Source of the DNA: Torreya grandis
Taxonomy: Eukaryota > Streptophyta > Pinopsida > Cupressales > Taxaceae
Length of the DNA stretch: 64,000 bases
Assembly (NCBI GenBank): GCA_037957365.1
Contig: JARHVA010003524.1
Location: 620,001-684,000 of the forward strand
Direction: 5' to 3'
Shown: positions 12,033-23,619 of the stretch, piece by piece
Layout: each line of letters starts with the position of its first letter
Numbering within the stretch: the first letter of the stretch is position 1
Notes under the pieces: model-generated
The model's database searches: none
Told to the model about the DNA's origin: nothing
The model's input: the letters and a program-made list of their open reading frames with translations, nothing else
Made by a program: the position numbers and the translations under genes

Positions 12033-13297
12033 TATTTTAATGCTTTTGGATTCATAAGAGAAACATCAAATACTAAAGTTGTTTGAATGATAATTAAGTA
12101 CTATTAATATTTTAATAATGAAATATAATATTTTGATAATATATTTCATTTAAGCATGTGTAATAAATGGCACAAGTACTAAGTAACTAATAGATAAAGA
12201 GAGTGTATCTTATTTGTTACTCTATTATGGACTATGGTAGTTATAATAAGTCATCATAGGGTTGTATTAGAGATCTATACTTTATTCATTCTATATTCTA
12301 ATTAGTTTTAAAATTTAGATAATTGTGTCAATCATGGATAGTAACATCAATGCATATATCTATATCCAACATGTGTCTAGTGGGAGATATACAAAGGAAT
12401 GAATTCAAATTTGGACCAGGCCTTTGCTACCCCTTGTGTAATTTTTTTGTGCCTTAAATAATGTTCACCTATATTCCAAATCTAGATAATAAACAACCCT
12501 AGTTCCTTTATATTATACCTCTTATAACCTGGTAAAAAGGGGTTATTAACATCAGTTGATCTAGCCCTAATGACCTTGTTTATTATTAAGTTTTGCCTAC
12601 ATGGCCAATACTCCTAAGAGGGCCTCAAACTCACATGTAGTTATCTATCTTATGCATGTGTGTGTAATTTTAATAGTGTGACTATATGATTTTCAATTTG
12701 TAACCCTTGGTATAAGTGATGCAAGATTATATTTAACCTTTTTAATGCTTTAAATATTTGATTTAGTGTTATAGTGCAATTTGATAACATGAAATAAAAT
12801 AATACTTTTTGACTATATAGTTTGCCTTATAAAATTGGTAGGTATGTTAATTAGACCATAGCCTTTATACATATAGTAACCTTTTGACTTTGATTTAGAA
12901 TCTAGTGACATGCAAAAATCTGACCATAGGATAGGAAAATGAGGGATAATATAATTTGTCATAAAGTGAAAGATACAAAAGAAGATAAAGATAAGTTTTG
13001 ATAGTTGTGTCAAAGCTAGATGCTAATGTAGACACCAGTGTCTAGGATGGATACAAATGTCTAGGGGATAAAAACATGCATAAATTAGGTAAAACATATA
13101 GGGATCCTTAGCATACATTGGATAAAGACAAACAAATATATCACATAGGCCCAATGGGTAGGTAAATTAAGTGAAATAAGATGGAATTGAAGAGGTCCCT
13201 AAGAGATCATGTCTCTAGATGTTTAATTCTTAGTGAAAAGGTATATACATACAATAAGACTAGAAATATGTGTATTATACCAAAATGGGTGTCTACA
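12033..13297 (-). repeat. 3' LTR of element A
   Basis: This aligns along its length with 31066-32282, for example tttggattcataag, ttgaatgataat, the gtgtgactatat segment and ...tgtcta near the end. On the minus strand it starts TGTAGACACCCA. Its far end has TA where the other copy has TG. It contains tagtgtctaggatgg-like short repeats near 13030-13060. Confidence 0.85.
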
Positions 13298-13306
13298 TTC
13301 CCCCTC
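13298..13306 (-). other. polypurine tract of element A
   Basis: The plus strand ttccccctc reads GAGGGGGAA on the minus strand. It immediately precedes the TG of the 3' LTR and fixes the orientation of A. Confidence 0.75.
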
Positions 13307-13846
13307 ATTTTATTTAATAGTGAAATAAAAACCATAATTACTAGTTTAAAGGAAAATAAAATGACTACCATGGTGTGGATAATGCACCTCGTCTTCACTT
13401 GAGTTTTTATTGAATATTTCATTTTGAACATTACTTGTAACCGATCATATGCAAAGAATTAAATTAGTGTATATAATTTGTATCTAAGAAATACTAAAAA
13501 GAAGTAAAAGGAAAGATCATGGATAGAGTACACTTATGTATGTGTCATGTAGTAAATGGGGGATTGTAACCTCATCCATCTTTTGGCTAGGAAGATGAAT
13601 GAGTCTATAATTGGTAAAGTGTGTTACACCACTGTGGTGCTATACATAGAGTAGGGGGAGTTGGGAAGTGATTATGCCTCTAACTCATAATAGTAAGAGT
13701 GTTATTTCAACCATCGAGAGTATTATTTCCTGATGAACACAAATTGAGTATAAAATATATGTATATGTATATCTTAGTATAGGGTGAGTGATGTAATAAA
13801 TTTCACCCAAAAACTTGAAGAGACCAAATGATTTAATCTCTCCAAG
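13307..13846 (-). other. 3' untranslated stretch of A before B
   Basis: This is a short piece of element A between its polypurine tract and the B insertion. Two overlapping open stretches (73 and 74 codons, opposite strands, 13181-13431) cross the LTR border and show no motif. I regard them as chance. Confidence 0.45.
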
Positions 13847-13851
13847 AAAAT

Positions 13852-15056
13852 TGTTTTGTTATTTTTGGTAATAATGGAGTTTTATTCCTATTTAATAAAT
13901 AGGTACGAGTAGGGAAAATTATTAAATAATATTCCTAATTATGGCTACTAATTTTTGAAATTCAATTTTAAGTTGACCTTTCTAAAAATAGTAAGAGAGA
14001 AAAGAGAATTGTAACTTAAATTATTCTGAGCTGTTCGATCTGAGACGAGGTTTGAGAATTTAGGTGAAGGACTGTTATAGTGTTGGAAATAGGTTCTTAA
14101 ACTTCATATTTTGATTGGATAGGAGAAATGAAAGTGGGAAACTCTATTGTTCAGAACTGTAATCCTTTTCTAGTGATGTTGTCCAAGTGATTTGAGTTTT
14201 CTAGGTTCTTCTCAGTAGGTCTGTGTTACCCTATCAGTGAAATATCAAAGCTTAGAAGTATATGGAGCTCACTATGTGTTTATTTTAATCTTCAAAAGCC
14301 CTAGGAGCTCTTTGGGCTTGAACTTGAAAGGAAATTTGAGAAAGAGAGAAAAGGGGTTAGTGTGTAAAAAATATGCTAGATGCACTTCACACCTCGTATG
14401 TGGGCACACTACCTATATACTAATACTCTAAGGAGGGATCAAGCTAATGTAGTTCTCTCATTGAAGTGATTGGTGCAATTATGTATGAAAATATAACTAG
14501 ATGCAAAATTGGGTGTACTTTAGATGGATAGGGATTGGTGTAAGGGTTTGAACAAGCTTGGAATAATATTGGAAGGATGTATGTGGAGAATATGGAAAAG
14601 TGCTTCAGTGTACTTTCTTATATTCTATATTTTCTCTTATAAATGAGTGACAACCCTTCTAAATGGATTTTGAATGGATTTTTATAGGAGATTTAATGAT
14701 CGTGGGCTAAATAAGTTCACATTAGGTTGACATGAATTAGGATAAGGATTCAAAATAAAATATCTATTTGAATCAAATTTGTACTTGGACAACAATGCCA
14801 AAAATAGAACACCTTGGGTTTTAGCACCCCTATCTAAGTTGGGTGATATTTTATAGAGGGAATGAGACCTAGGGGGATGGATTTAGGCTTGAAAGAGTTG
14901 TTTGAGTTTGTAAGGGTTGAGTCTAAAAGGTTATGGATAACTAGGAATCGATGAAAGAAAATCCTATAAGGGTTCTAAAAGAAAATAGCATGACCTATGG
15001 ATTAAGTGTCATTAGCCACACTAAAGTAACCAAAGTTTATGTTTTACATGACTACA
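13852..15056 (-). repeat. 3' LTR of element B
   Basis: Near-colinear with 23620-24823. Both copies begin tgttttgttatttttgg and end with ttttacatgactaca, and share ggagggatcaa and ggggttagtgtgtaaa. The minus-strand start is TGTAGTCATGTAAAA. Confidence 0.9.
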
Positions 15057-15070
15057 TCCCCCCCTCCCCC
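15057..15070 (-). other. polypurine tract of element B
   Basis: The plus strand tccccccctccccc is a pure 14-base pyrimidine run, giving GGGGGAGGGGGGGA on the minus strand directly before the 3' LTR. It is the clearest polypurine tract in the window. Confidence 0.85.
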
Positions 15071-15440
15071 AATTTATTCTAATGATGTAACAAAGTGAAA
15101 TACTAGGATAAAGGAAAACAATAAAAAGTGTACCTAAACTTACCTATAAAGGTGAAGCCATGAAGCTTGTGTGATGTTGAGTAATGATGGATAGTGCATA
15201 AAGAGCACTTTGGGCAAGTGTGAATCTATGAAAAGAAATAAAGAGTAGATCAGTTCTTATTATATGTGATATAAAACAAGAACATACAAAAGCTGAGTAA
15301 AAGGAAAATGAAGAGAAAGGAATGAATACACCTCATCAAGTATATGAACCAATACAAGACCTATTGTGATCTTGAGTAAGCTGATTAATACTGGATTATG
15401 CTAGATGATGTTGTACCAAAAGTTATATTAAAAATAGATT

Positions 15441-15640
15441 TGAGTGCTCAATTCCTCAAAAAGTCACTCAAGAATACAAAATTAAGCCCTTTGGCTCCAT
15501 CATTGCCTACTAAGTGAAGCTAATGAATCATGCATGTGTCAATTGATGTTTGGACTGAGTGTCCAATCCCTCTGAATAGGTGGCTCAAGAATACAAAGGA
15601 TACCTAGACCTTTGGCTCTATCATTTCCTAGTGAATTAAA
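15441..15640. repeat. 115-bp direct duplication inside B
   Basis: The two units start with tgagtg at 15441 and 15556. They share ctcaagaatacaaa, cctttggct(c/t)catca and an aatgaa/tatgaa tail. Several substitutions and small gaps separate them, so the duplication is old. Confidence 0.6.
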
Positions 15641-16447
15641 GTTATGAAGTGATACCAGTATAAAATAGATGTCATATGAGTTAGATCATGGAGCCCATGG
15701 ATGCTCTAAAAGTCTAATAATGTGGTGTGGATAGCCAAATATATGTTATAAACTAGGCCACTCTTAGCCATTTCAAAAGATGGAGGTTAGGCTTGTATGA
15801 AAGCCACTCCAAAACTGATGCAATATGCTTATATAAAAACCAACTCGAGTCCTCAAGAAGTTAAACTTGTATGAAAGTTAAACTTGAGAAATGATGCCAA
15901 CCATCTTTAGATGGAGTAAGGCATAAAACTACTGAGAATGCTTGGGTAATAAACTAAACTTAGAAACAAAGAAGATAAATATGCCATGCACATTGCCCCC
16001 AATCACTAGTGTTTAGAACATGGATTATGATTTGGAAGTTATGTCAACTACCTAATCTAAAACTAGAAGTGAGAGTCATAATGCCATGCATGATACCCCC
16101 CTATATCTAGATTTCTTGAGAAAAGTATATTAAAATTGTTGATCTTGACTGATTTGGGTGTGTAAAAACTATAGCCAAGCTAAATTTTTTGCTTGTTACT
16201 AGAAAACTTGGGTGTTTTTGTATCTAAATAAGATCACTAAAATGAGTACACCCCTATGTTTGGCATTAATATCCATTTCTAGTGCTATTGTTCTATGCAA
16301 AAACTAGTTGTTGATTTGGAATTGTCAATGTTTTTCTATTCTGTTATGACTGATTTGACCTCTAGATTTTGAACTGAGTGATCTAAATGATACTATTTTG
16401 ACTATTAGGGGCTTTGATCTCTATGAAAAAACCATTATTTTCCCCCC

Positions 16448-16495
16448 TCTTCTAAGGGTAGGAATGATGAACCTGTAATGACTACCCTTAGAAGA
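16448..16495. repeat. perfect 14-bp inverted repeat with 20-base loop
   Basis: The arm tcttctaagggtag (16448-16461) is the exact reverse complement of ctacccttagaaga (16482-16495). In such decayed DNA a perfect stem of this length is notable. It lies in the non-coding 3' half of B and no flanking duplication is apparent. Confidence 0.7.
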
Positions 16496-16861
16496 AAAAG
16501 AGTCCTACAAGTGTGTTAAGTTGCATAAATATATGATATAGCAATGATATTTGACAAAATATCTCTAGATATAGAAATGTGTGTATTGAGAGATTTTTAT
16601 ATCAATAGTGGTGTGAAAATATAGATATAACAATGTAAAATCATGTACAATGTACTAAACTAGAATCAAAAATATTAAATGTTAGCTGCTAGTTGTTAAA
16701 GAGGGATGGAGCATGATGTCTATCATGACATCCAAGAAAGTAAGGAAAATGCATGATATGGATCATGGCATTGAAAAAATAAAAAAAATAATAAATAAAA
16801 CAAGCACATGCAACAAGAATCAAGAAGCATACAAGGTTGGCCAAGGGGACTACAAACAAGG

Positions 16862-17056
16862 GACATGGGCACATGTCACTCAAACTAGAAAACAAACATA
16901 CAAGGCATGTTCGAATTCCACATACACATAAAATTTGAAACAAATAATGATTGGTAGGAGGGCCATAGGTACATAGAATATTAAAAGCAAGGGACATTGG
17001 AAAATGTCCAAAGTTACTCACACATGAATATAATCAAAGGACATTGGCAGATGTCC
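16862..17056. repeat. three small hairpins with ggacat stems
   Basis: gacatg/catgtc at 16862-16877, ggacatt/aatgtcc at 16992-17009 and ggacat/atgtcc at 17039-17056 are perfect short stems with 4 to 6 base loops. They share the same arm sequence, so they are copies of one unit rather than chance hairpins. Confidence 0.5.
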
Positions 17057-18157
17057 TAAGGAACATATAAAAAATAAAACTAGAAATAGAAATGCAATCT
17101 CATCTAGTTATGTACAATAAGAAAGGAAATCATGTAAAAATTGAAAATGAATAATCACATATAACTAATCAAAGAAAAGAGTGAAAGTATGAAAGACATG
17201 TTTAGTACAATACTAGGTATATGCTAAGAGATACACAAGTTCTAGATACTAGTAAAATGTCAATATAACAATCTATGTAATCTGGTAAGTAATGTACATC
17301 AATATGATAACTCAAAGTGTATAGTGTGAAATTGACATAAATTAGATGGTGTTTTCATGTATAAGATGCTCCCAGTGGGTATGCATATTAATGTGTCTTG
17401 AATGTAGAAGTAGGAATGCCCCCTCAATGGGTAAGTGAAGTAATTAAGTGGCTAGATTTCACTGCACCACTCAAAAAAGATCAAGTGAAGCATGGTAATG
17501 TAGATAATCGACAAACCATAACATTAAATAATAAATGTAAGTCCTAGCATGATAGTAGTAATGTAAAGTATGGATGATGCATATAATCAAAATGTTTTTA
17601 GTATTTTTGAGTTTTGTATTATTTTTGTATTTGTTTGGAAATATTTGAACTATGTACAATCAAGCAAGAGAGATTTTAGTATAAGTAGACTGGGATAGGA
17701 TGATACTAATCGATGAGTCTCATGGGAGACTCTCTATAATAGTGTCCTATATCAAGGAGTGAAATTATGCATGAATGTGAAACATGATGACAATGTTGAG
17801 ACTATGGCTCTAAAATTTGTATATGTTGTAAAATATTCTAAGTAGATACTAACTATGGGGTCCCACTGTAATTCTAAGAAGTGAATGTAACTATAAAGCT
17901 CTTAGGGACCCATATAGAAGTAAGAGATGTTATTTGAACATGTGATTTATGTGTAGACCCATGAGATCTTAATGAAACTACTCTGGGTGTGAAAATTGTA
18001 GCTAAAAACTATCTAGAATCCCAAAGTTGTGGTGGTGTATGAACCCTCTAGACTGGTGATGGATGTGTCAATTATGTCTAAATTTATACTAGAGGAATAA
18101 CTATAATTGGTGGGGAAACTAATACTATTAGAGAGGCTAGAACTAATGACTGTGCGA

Positions 18158-18535
18158 TGTACCTAGGGATATGATATATTAATGTATATGGGTTGATGGA
18201 GATATCGATGTGTGGCACACATCCCCTTAGTTAGTTATATAGGTATAATATATTAGGATAATGGAGTAACTTGTGGAATTAGTACATTGGGTAATGGTCA
18301 GCCTACATTGGGATTAAGAGGTTACCCATCCATGGGTTAGATAGATGTCTATATATAGGAGATGATTATCATGGTAAAGATATCAAGTAAGCATTGAGTC
18401 TTCTATTGTAAGAGGATATTGGAGGTTGTCCCCTCAAAGAGACATTATGGAGTTCTTCCTTCCTAAAGGAGTATTATATGGTGTTACCCTACCTTAAGGG
18501 TATTTTTGCATATATTGAATATCAAGATCTTACCA
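18158..18535 (+). repeat. 5' LTR of element C
   Basis: Matches 20413-20785, with a 4-bp tagt duplication near 18233. It contains a tctatatatagg TATA-like box at about 18348 and the short inverted units that recur in both copies. Confidence 0.9.
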
Positions 18536-18537
18536 AG

Positions 18538-18549
18538 TGGTATCAGAGC
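18538..18549 (+). other. primer binding site of C, perfect tRNA-Met match
   Basis: tggtatcagagc begins two bases after the LTR. This is the exact 12-base complement of the 3' end of plant initiator tRNA-Met. Confidence 0.9.
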
Positions 18550-19048
18550 TTCGATTTGGGCAATTTGTGTGGAGTGAAACCCTAGATTTTTTGAATCATC
18601 AATAACTTTTGATTGGTTACAATTTTTTCCACAAATTTTTTATTGTATATGGATAATATTGTAAATAAGTCACAGTAAAAAAATAGAGATATTTTGATTA
18701 GTTTTGAGGGAGTCATTATTATTTTAAGGTTTATAATAATTTTTCTATATCTTATAAAATATATGGAAATTTTATTCCAAATTTTTACTAGAGATGTAAA
18801 AAGATATAAGAGAATTAAAATAAAAATTTAAGAATTTTTGGAGTTGTTTTGAGTGATTTGTGATGATTTTATGGTTTTTCATATATTCAATTTAAAGGTC
18901 AAAATTTGTGACATTTTTTCATAAAATTTTGACTGAGGTTCCAATATCATAAGAGGAAGCTTAAGGAAAAATTTGGGACTTTTTGGATCAGTTTTGTAGG
19001 ATTTATTGACATTTTAGGTTTCATGAACCCTAATTTTTTTTGTGGATC
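18550..19048 (+). other. untranslated leader of element C
   Basis: AT-rich leader between primer site and gag start. It repeats a phrase of the type attttgg(g)a(g)t...gttttgagtgatt several times (near 18700, 18835 and 18985). No ORF is present. Confidence 0.5.
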
Positions 19049-20412
19049 ATGGAGTTGCAAAAATTTTCAGGGGAAGATGATGTTGATGCTAGAGAATGGT
19101 GGCTCAATTTTAAAGAGAATAATTTGATTTTTTTTTAATGGAAAATAGAATTATCTCTTTCTTTGTCTGGGCCTGTACAACATTGGTGGTGTAATCAATT
19201 GAGATTTACGCAATAGTTTTCTTCATGGGAAGCAATGGAACAAACCTTCCTAGATTGATGGGATATAAAAGAAAAAGAGGATGTAGAAGAAGAAGAAAAT
19301 AATGATGATAAAGAAGAAGAAGAAGAATAAGAAGAAGGGTTCAAATAATTTGGCTCCAAAGAAATCCGAGTCAATTTTTCAATTTCATGGATGCATTCAA
19401 AAGAAGAATGTGGTTATGTCCATAAACCCTACTAGCAAGTATAACTTCATTAACATGAATGTGGCCAAGCATCTACATGTTCAAGTAAATAATATCCAAG
19501 AGGTTCAAGTAGATGGTAATAATATTTCAATGTTTAAAGATTTGAAGCTCATTATGAAAAAATATGTTTTGCATTCATATTTTTATGCTTTGGATATGGA
19601 TGATGTGGATATAGTTCTTGAATATCCATGGTTAGAGACTTTGGTAACAATGAATATTAATGTTCAAAAAAAGTTTATGAAGTTTTGGTATAGGAAAAAG
19701 AAGATCACTTTACAAGATATCATAGTGAAAAAGGCACCAATAACAATCTAGGTAGATCATGAGGATGAGATTGAAATAGGTGATAAAGATCATGATGAAG
19801 ATTCAGATCATATAGATAAAGACACACTACAAATGAACACTTCATCTACTCAAGAGACAAAGAAGGAAAAGGTGGAAGAAGTAGAAGCAAAAGTGGATAA
19901 AGTCAAAATATTGGAACAAATTGATGTATATAGACACCCACATCATCATGAGAGGAAACAATCATGGAACCAGGTAAGGAAGTGTCATAACAACAATCAT
20001 TTTATTTATATAGGAAATAAAATTTCTAATCATTATGGATATGCATGGAATCCAAAGAAAAAATACTATGGTATATGGAATGAATGGGGAAATCACTATA
20101 ATTATGCATGGAAGAATACATACTATGGTCAAGATTAGAATCAGAGTAGTACAATGGAATATGGTACATGGAATAAAAAGAGGAATAATTATGATTGGAC
20201 ACCAAAGTAGTATAATTATGATCATGAATGAAATCAAAAGAGCATAATGGAATTTGGAAACAAGCTTGGAGAGATATCACCTACCAAGATCACATATGGA
20301 TGGCTAGATGATCGAGATTCGAGACAAGTGTGTAATGATTTGAAGCACACTCATTATTTGGTTTCTTCCTATGTTTCAGGGATGAAACATGTCAAGGAGG
20401 GAAGTAATGCTA
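19049..20412 (+). pseudogene. gag-protease relic of element C with Tyr/Trp/Asn-rich tail
   Basis: An ATG at 19049 opens a short gag start (motif KFSGEDDVDAREWW, typical of plant gypsy gag) with stops near 19136, 19219 and 19257. After GAA repeats (19281-19337) the frame shifts. From 19302 one frame runs to the 3' LTR, broken by stops at 19749, 20136, 20208 and 20229. Residues 24-145 are a retropepsin fold (NFINMNVAKHL, then DMDDVDIVLEYPWLETL). The catalytic Asp-Ser/Thr-Gly is replaced by Asn-Pro-Thr at residues 42-44, so it could not cleave. The rest is a lysine/glutamate stretch and a low-complexity tail rich in Tyr, Trp, Asn and His (19900-20230). Gag is far shorter than usual, suggesting internal deletion. 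Confidence 0.7.
20394..20404 (+). other. polypurine tract of element C
   Basis: aaggagggaag precedes the 3' LTR by eight bases and confirms the plus orientation of C. Confidence 0.7.
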
Positions 20413-20785
20413 TGTACCTAGGGATATGATATATTAATGTATATGGGTTGATGGAGATGCTGACATGTGGCACACATCCCCTTAGTTATATAGGTACAAT
20501 ATATTAGGATAATGGAGTAACTTGTGGAATTAGTACATTGGGTAATGGTTGGTCTACATTGGGAATAGGAGGTTACCCATCCATGGGTTAGATAGATGTC
20601 TATATATAGGAGATGATTATCATGGTAAAGATATCAAGTAAGCATTGATTCTTCTATTGTAAGAGGATATTGGAGGTTGTCCCTCGAAGAGACATTGCAG
20701 AGTTATTCCTTCTTAAAGGAGTATTATATGGTGTTGTCCTACCTTAAGGGTATTTCTACATATATTGAATATCAAGATCTTACCA
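20413..20785 (+). repeat. 3' LTR of element C
   Basis: Second copy of the 18158-18535 repeat. The terminal cttacca is followed directly by minus-strand protease sequence of element B, which shows where C landed. Confidence 0.9.
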
Positions 20786-20940
20786 AAATGTAAAGTAAAT
20801 GACTCTAAAGTAGGTATTGGTAACTGATAAAAAACTCCACCATATGTAATAACCTGATTAACATGAATGAATTTCATGCATATGTGAATTATAGATGGTA
20901 CCGCTTGAATTTTTTGAATCCATGGGTGACCAAGTAACAT
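20786..20940 (-). pseudogene. C-terminal retropepsin fragment of element B
   Basis: The minus strand contains LLGHPWIQKIQAVPS followed by an IIH...KF stretch. This is the usual end of the Tat-type gypsy protease (LLGRPW...AVPST, then LKF). The reading frame runs into C at 20785, so C interrupted B just after its protease. The active-site half of the protease is not recognisable upstream. Confidence 0.7.
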
Positions 20941-21399
20941 ATAAAAAAATATTACACTAGGAACTATAGTGAAATATGTGGTCAGGTGATATATGTGCCT
21001 ATTGAATCTATTGATAACTATATCTATCAGGGTGATATCCTAGTTTGAATAGCCTAAATGCTATAATAATGTAATGGTGCACATGTTGACACTGGAACCA
21101 TTATCAATGAGAACATTATAAATGGGTTGATTATGAATATGTGATCTGATAAAGAGTGCATTATAATCTAAATTATTCTACACAATTTCCTGATCTAAGA
21201 AGGATATTAAAGGTTTCGCTAGATCTCTGGACTCATACAAACTAGGATGTGACTCAACTAAAGGTGCCTGGTATGTAACTAGTGGTGGATGTGTATGATA
21301 TACATGGTGAACCCTTAATGTGTCCCCTATATATTATTTTGAATGATGTGGAAATGGATATGAGAAGATTTTTAAAGCTTTATATTGTGTTAGTTTTGC

Positions 21400-22330
21400 A
21401 TATGAAGGCTCAACTTAAGTGCCAAGATCAAGTAGGTTTTCATATATCAAGTCATATATATTATGTTTCAAACTGATGCATCTATTTGTAATGTGGCCTA
21501 GTGCCCTGTGGTAATCATAAAATGCCTATTAATAATATCCATTCAGAAGAGGTTTGGTTGGATCAACTTCATGAATAGGAGGGGAGATACGTTATTACAA
21601 TCCAAAATCTATTATAAAACCCTGGCTAGAGGAATTGGAAGATGTGAGAAAGTGCGTTGAGGGGGTGACGATAAAACTATATGATGAGGAGGCTCTAAAG
21701 CTATATTTATTATAGGTTTATTTTGACATTTTGTATCATTGAAATTGACCTTGTATGGGACTTTATTGTTACTCTTATTAGTTGTGCCTATAATGCTTGT
21801 ATACTTGAGTTTGCTCATTGAAATGAGTTTAACTTCTCTTTCATTTAGTGTATGACATAATTCAGTGAAGGAAGAGAATAGATTGAACATAATTGATTCA
21901 TGAAGTGCTGGTAAAAGACTCTATTTGAAGAGATCCTATAACTCCTGATCTGTCATGGGACTAGTCATCTTAGCCAAGATGGTCTTATACTGAAGAACAT
22001 AGTCTGTGAGTTCCTCATTTGGTCATTGTTTTTATTGAGAAATTTGAGCATATGAAACCTTATCACCATTGTTAATGATGAAGTGTTCTAAGAACATGTT
22101 AGCTAAAGGATTGAATGCATGAATTGACTAATTGGTAAACTATAGAACTATTATAAAGCATAATACTTTAGGCTCTATAGAACTAGCTTGGTAAGTAGCC
22201 AAGCATTGGGTACATAGTCCAAACATGCTACATGAAATGATCTTAAGTGTGTATCTAGATCACCCATGCCATCATAAAGAGTAATCTTGGGTTGAACAAA
22301 ACCTTGTGGCAAGGGTGTAGAAACAATATG
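21400..22330 (-). pseudogene. Tat-like gag relic of element B
   Basis: Minus strand, read from about 22330 down. A motif resembling ITLYDGMGDLDTHLRSF matches the Tat-type gag start (YdGxxDPxxHLxxF). It is followed by a decayed capsid region and the open stretch 21612-21890 (92 codons), which ends with an RTFSHLPIPL motif typical of the gag-protease linker. At about 21445-21525 a zinc-finger-like motif appears (Y-x2-H-x4-GH-x4-C, within YHRALGH, then CISLKHNI). The first Cys is lost to Tyr. Stops and frameshifts are frequent. Gag would form the particle shell that packages element RNA. Confidence 0.7.
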
Positions 22331-23608
22331 ACATGCCAATGGTGTATGTAGTAAAGTGAAAGAATTTAATGCCTACATAGGTCTAGTGGTACCTTGCTCA
22401 AGATGTAGTACCTTGGATTGAAGAGATATTATCTCTTGCATAAGGGATACCACATCAGGAGAGAGGGATGTATTAGCTATAACTAGTGGCATAGAGGTAG
22501 GTTGGGTTACTATAGGGGGTTATTGAGACATAGTTGCCCCCATAGTTTTATTTTCAATTGGTTACTCAGTGGGGATGGAAAAATTAACTTGTTTAGCCTT
22601 TTTGATTTCCATGATAGATTAAAAAATTAGTGTATGATCTTTAAGCTATTCCTTAAGTCTTTCTCTAAAGTTTTGGAGGATCAAATCTTTGTTGCGTACA
22701 ACTTCATTATCAATAATGGGTGGAAGTGGATCCGTAGTCTAATGTGGTGGATTATGAGTATTAGTGTGTACATCATAATTTTTATTTTCATATTGTTATT
22801 TGTCAAAATTATCCTCATTGAAATTGGTGTAATATGGATGTCTATAATCTATGATTAGAACTTGAGTTGGTTGTTTATCCATGGTATATGGTTGAGATGC
22901 AGGAATTCGGGTGAATTCAAGAGGATTGACACTCAGTCTTGCACTTCATCTCGAAAGAAGAAATGCAAGGAACTTAGGTGGCATAGGAAAACAACTTGGA
23001 TAATAGTAGAAAATATTAAGCTCATATAATCTAAACAAAGAACATGAATATGCATAAAAAGTATACATAACTCCCAAATATGTAAGGTGATGCCTCAAGA
23101 AGAAAAATAGGAGCTAGTACATGAAACTAAGGATTTTTCAAACATATTTATGCAAAATAATATGAATTTTTGAATTTAAAATTGATTTTCTAAGTTTGAT
23201 ATGCAATTAAAAATTTAAAAAATGATTGGGAGAGTACTAGAAAATAACTGGGAGCTAGTTAATGCAACTCAAGTTTTTTGAATGAGTTTTTAAAATTAGT
23301 ATGATAATTTTAAAAATTTGATATGAATTTATAAAAAAAATTTAGAATTTTGCTTTAAAATTTTATTAAAAATCATAAAATATTTCTAAAATTAGCAATA
23401 TACTTTTCTTAGTGTTTGGAATGTGTTTGTATGCAAAAAGTACTTAGTATGTGCAAACTAGGGTTTTATAGAATATAATATAATTTTGAAATTAATTTGT
23501 AGATTTATAATTTTTAAATAAAAAATAAATCAAGAAATTATGGAAAAAAATTATAAATAATTTACCCTAGGGTTTCTAGGTTTTTCATGCAAAATTCAAT
23601 GTAAGTCA
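22331..23608 (-). other. 5' leader of element B
   Basis: This stretch between gag and the primer site shows no recognised domain. AT-rich words such as aaaatttgatatgaattt recur from 23160 to 23400. Open stretches here are short and I regard them as chance. Confidence 0.45.
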
Positions 23609-23617
23609 GGTTCACCA
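23609..23617 (-). other. primer-like site of element B (TGGTGAACC)
   Basis: The plus strand ggttcacca lies two bases before the right LTR, so the minus strand reads TGGTGAACC after the 5' LTR. It has the TGG start of a primer site but is not the initiator tRNA-Met type. The donor tRNA is not assigned. The same nine bases stand at the same place in element A. Confidence 0.6.
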
Positions 23618-23619
23618 AA

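Larger units (their letters stand above)
15071..18157 (-). other. 3' internal region of B, no domain recognised
   Basis: About 3.1 kb between C and the 3' LTR of B, where pol would lie in a complete gypsy. Translating the minus strand gives many stops and no RT, RNase H or integrase motif that I can see. It contains a 115-bp direct duplication (15441-15640), a perfect 14-bp inverted repeat (16448-16495), three small ggacat hairpins (16862-17056) and an open 110-codon minus-strand stretch at 16689-17021. That ORF is cysteine- and phenylalanine-rich with no known motif, and I do not call it a gene. Confidence 0.5.
18158..20785 (+). mobile_element. small LTR element C (gag-protease only), inserted in B
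   Basis: C is bounded by direct repeats of 378 bp (18158-18535) and 373 bp (20413-20785), both starting tgtacctagggatatg and ending atcaagatcttacca. A perfect tRNA-Met primer site follows the left LTR and a polypurine tract precedes the right one, so it reads on the plus strand, opposite to B. The 1.9-kb interior encodes only gag and protease relics. It fits the class of terminal-repeat elements carrying gag without RT or integrase, moved in trans by an autonomous relative. The LTRs differ at roughly 5% of sites. I see no matching target duplication (tgcga and aaatg flank it). Confidence 0.85.

Noticed and set aside
16689..17021. 110-codon minus-strand ORF as a gene
   Set aside because: No recognisable domain, low-complexity Cys/Phe/Leu composition, and it overlaps repeated hairpins within a decayed element. 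Probably chance.
19962..20280. Minus-strand ORFs of 84-91 codons opposite element C
   Set aside because: They are shadows of the low-complexity aromatic tail, showing hydrophobic repeats caused by the codon pattern of the other strand.
18153..20790. Target-site duplication for element C
   Set aside because: tgcga and aaatg do not match, even with a one-base shift of the borders.
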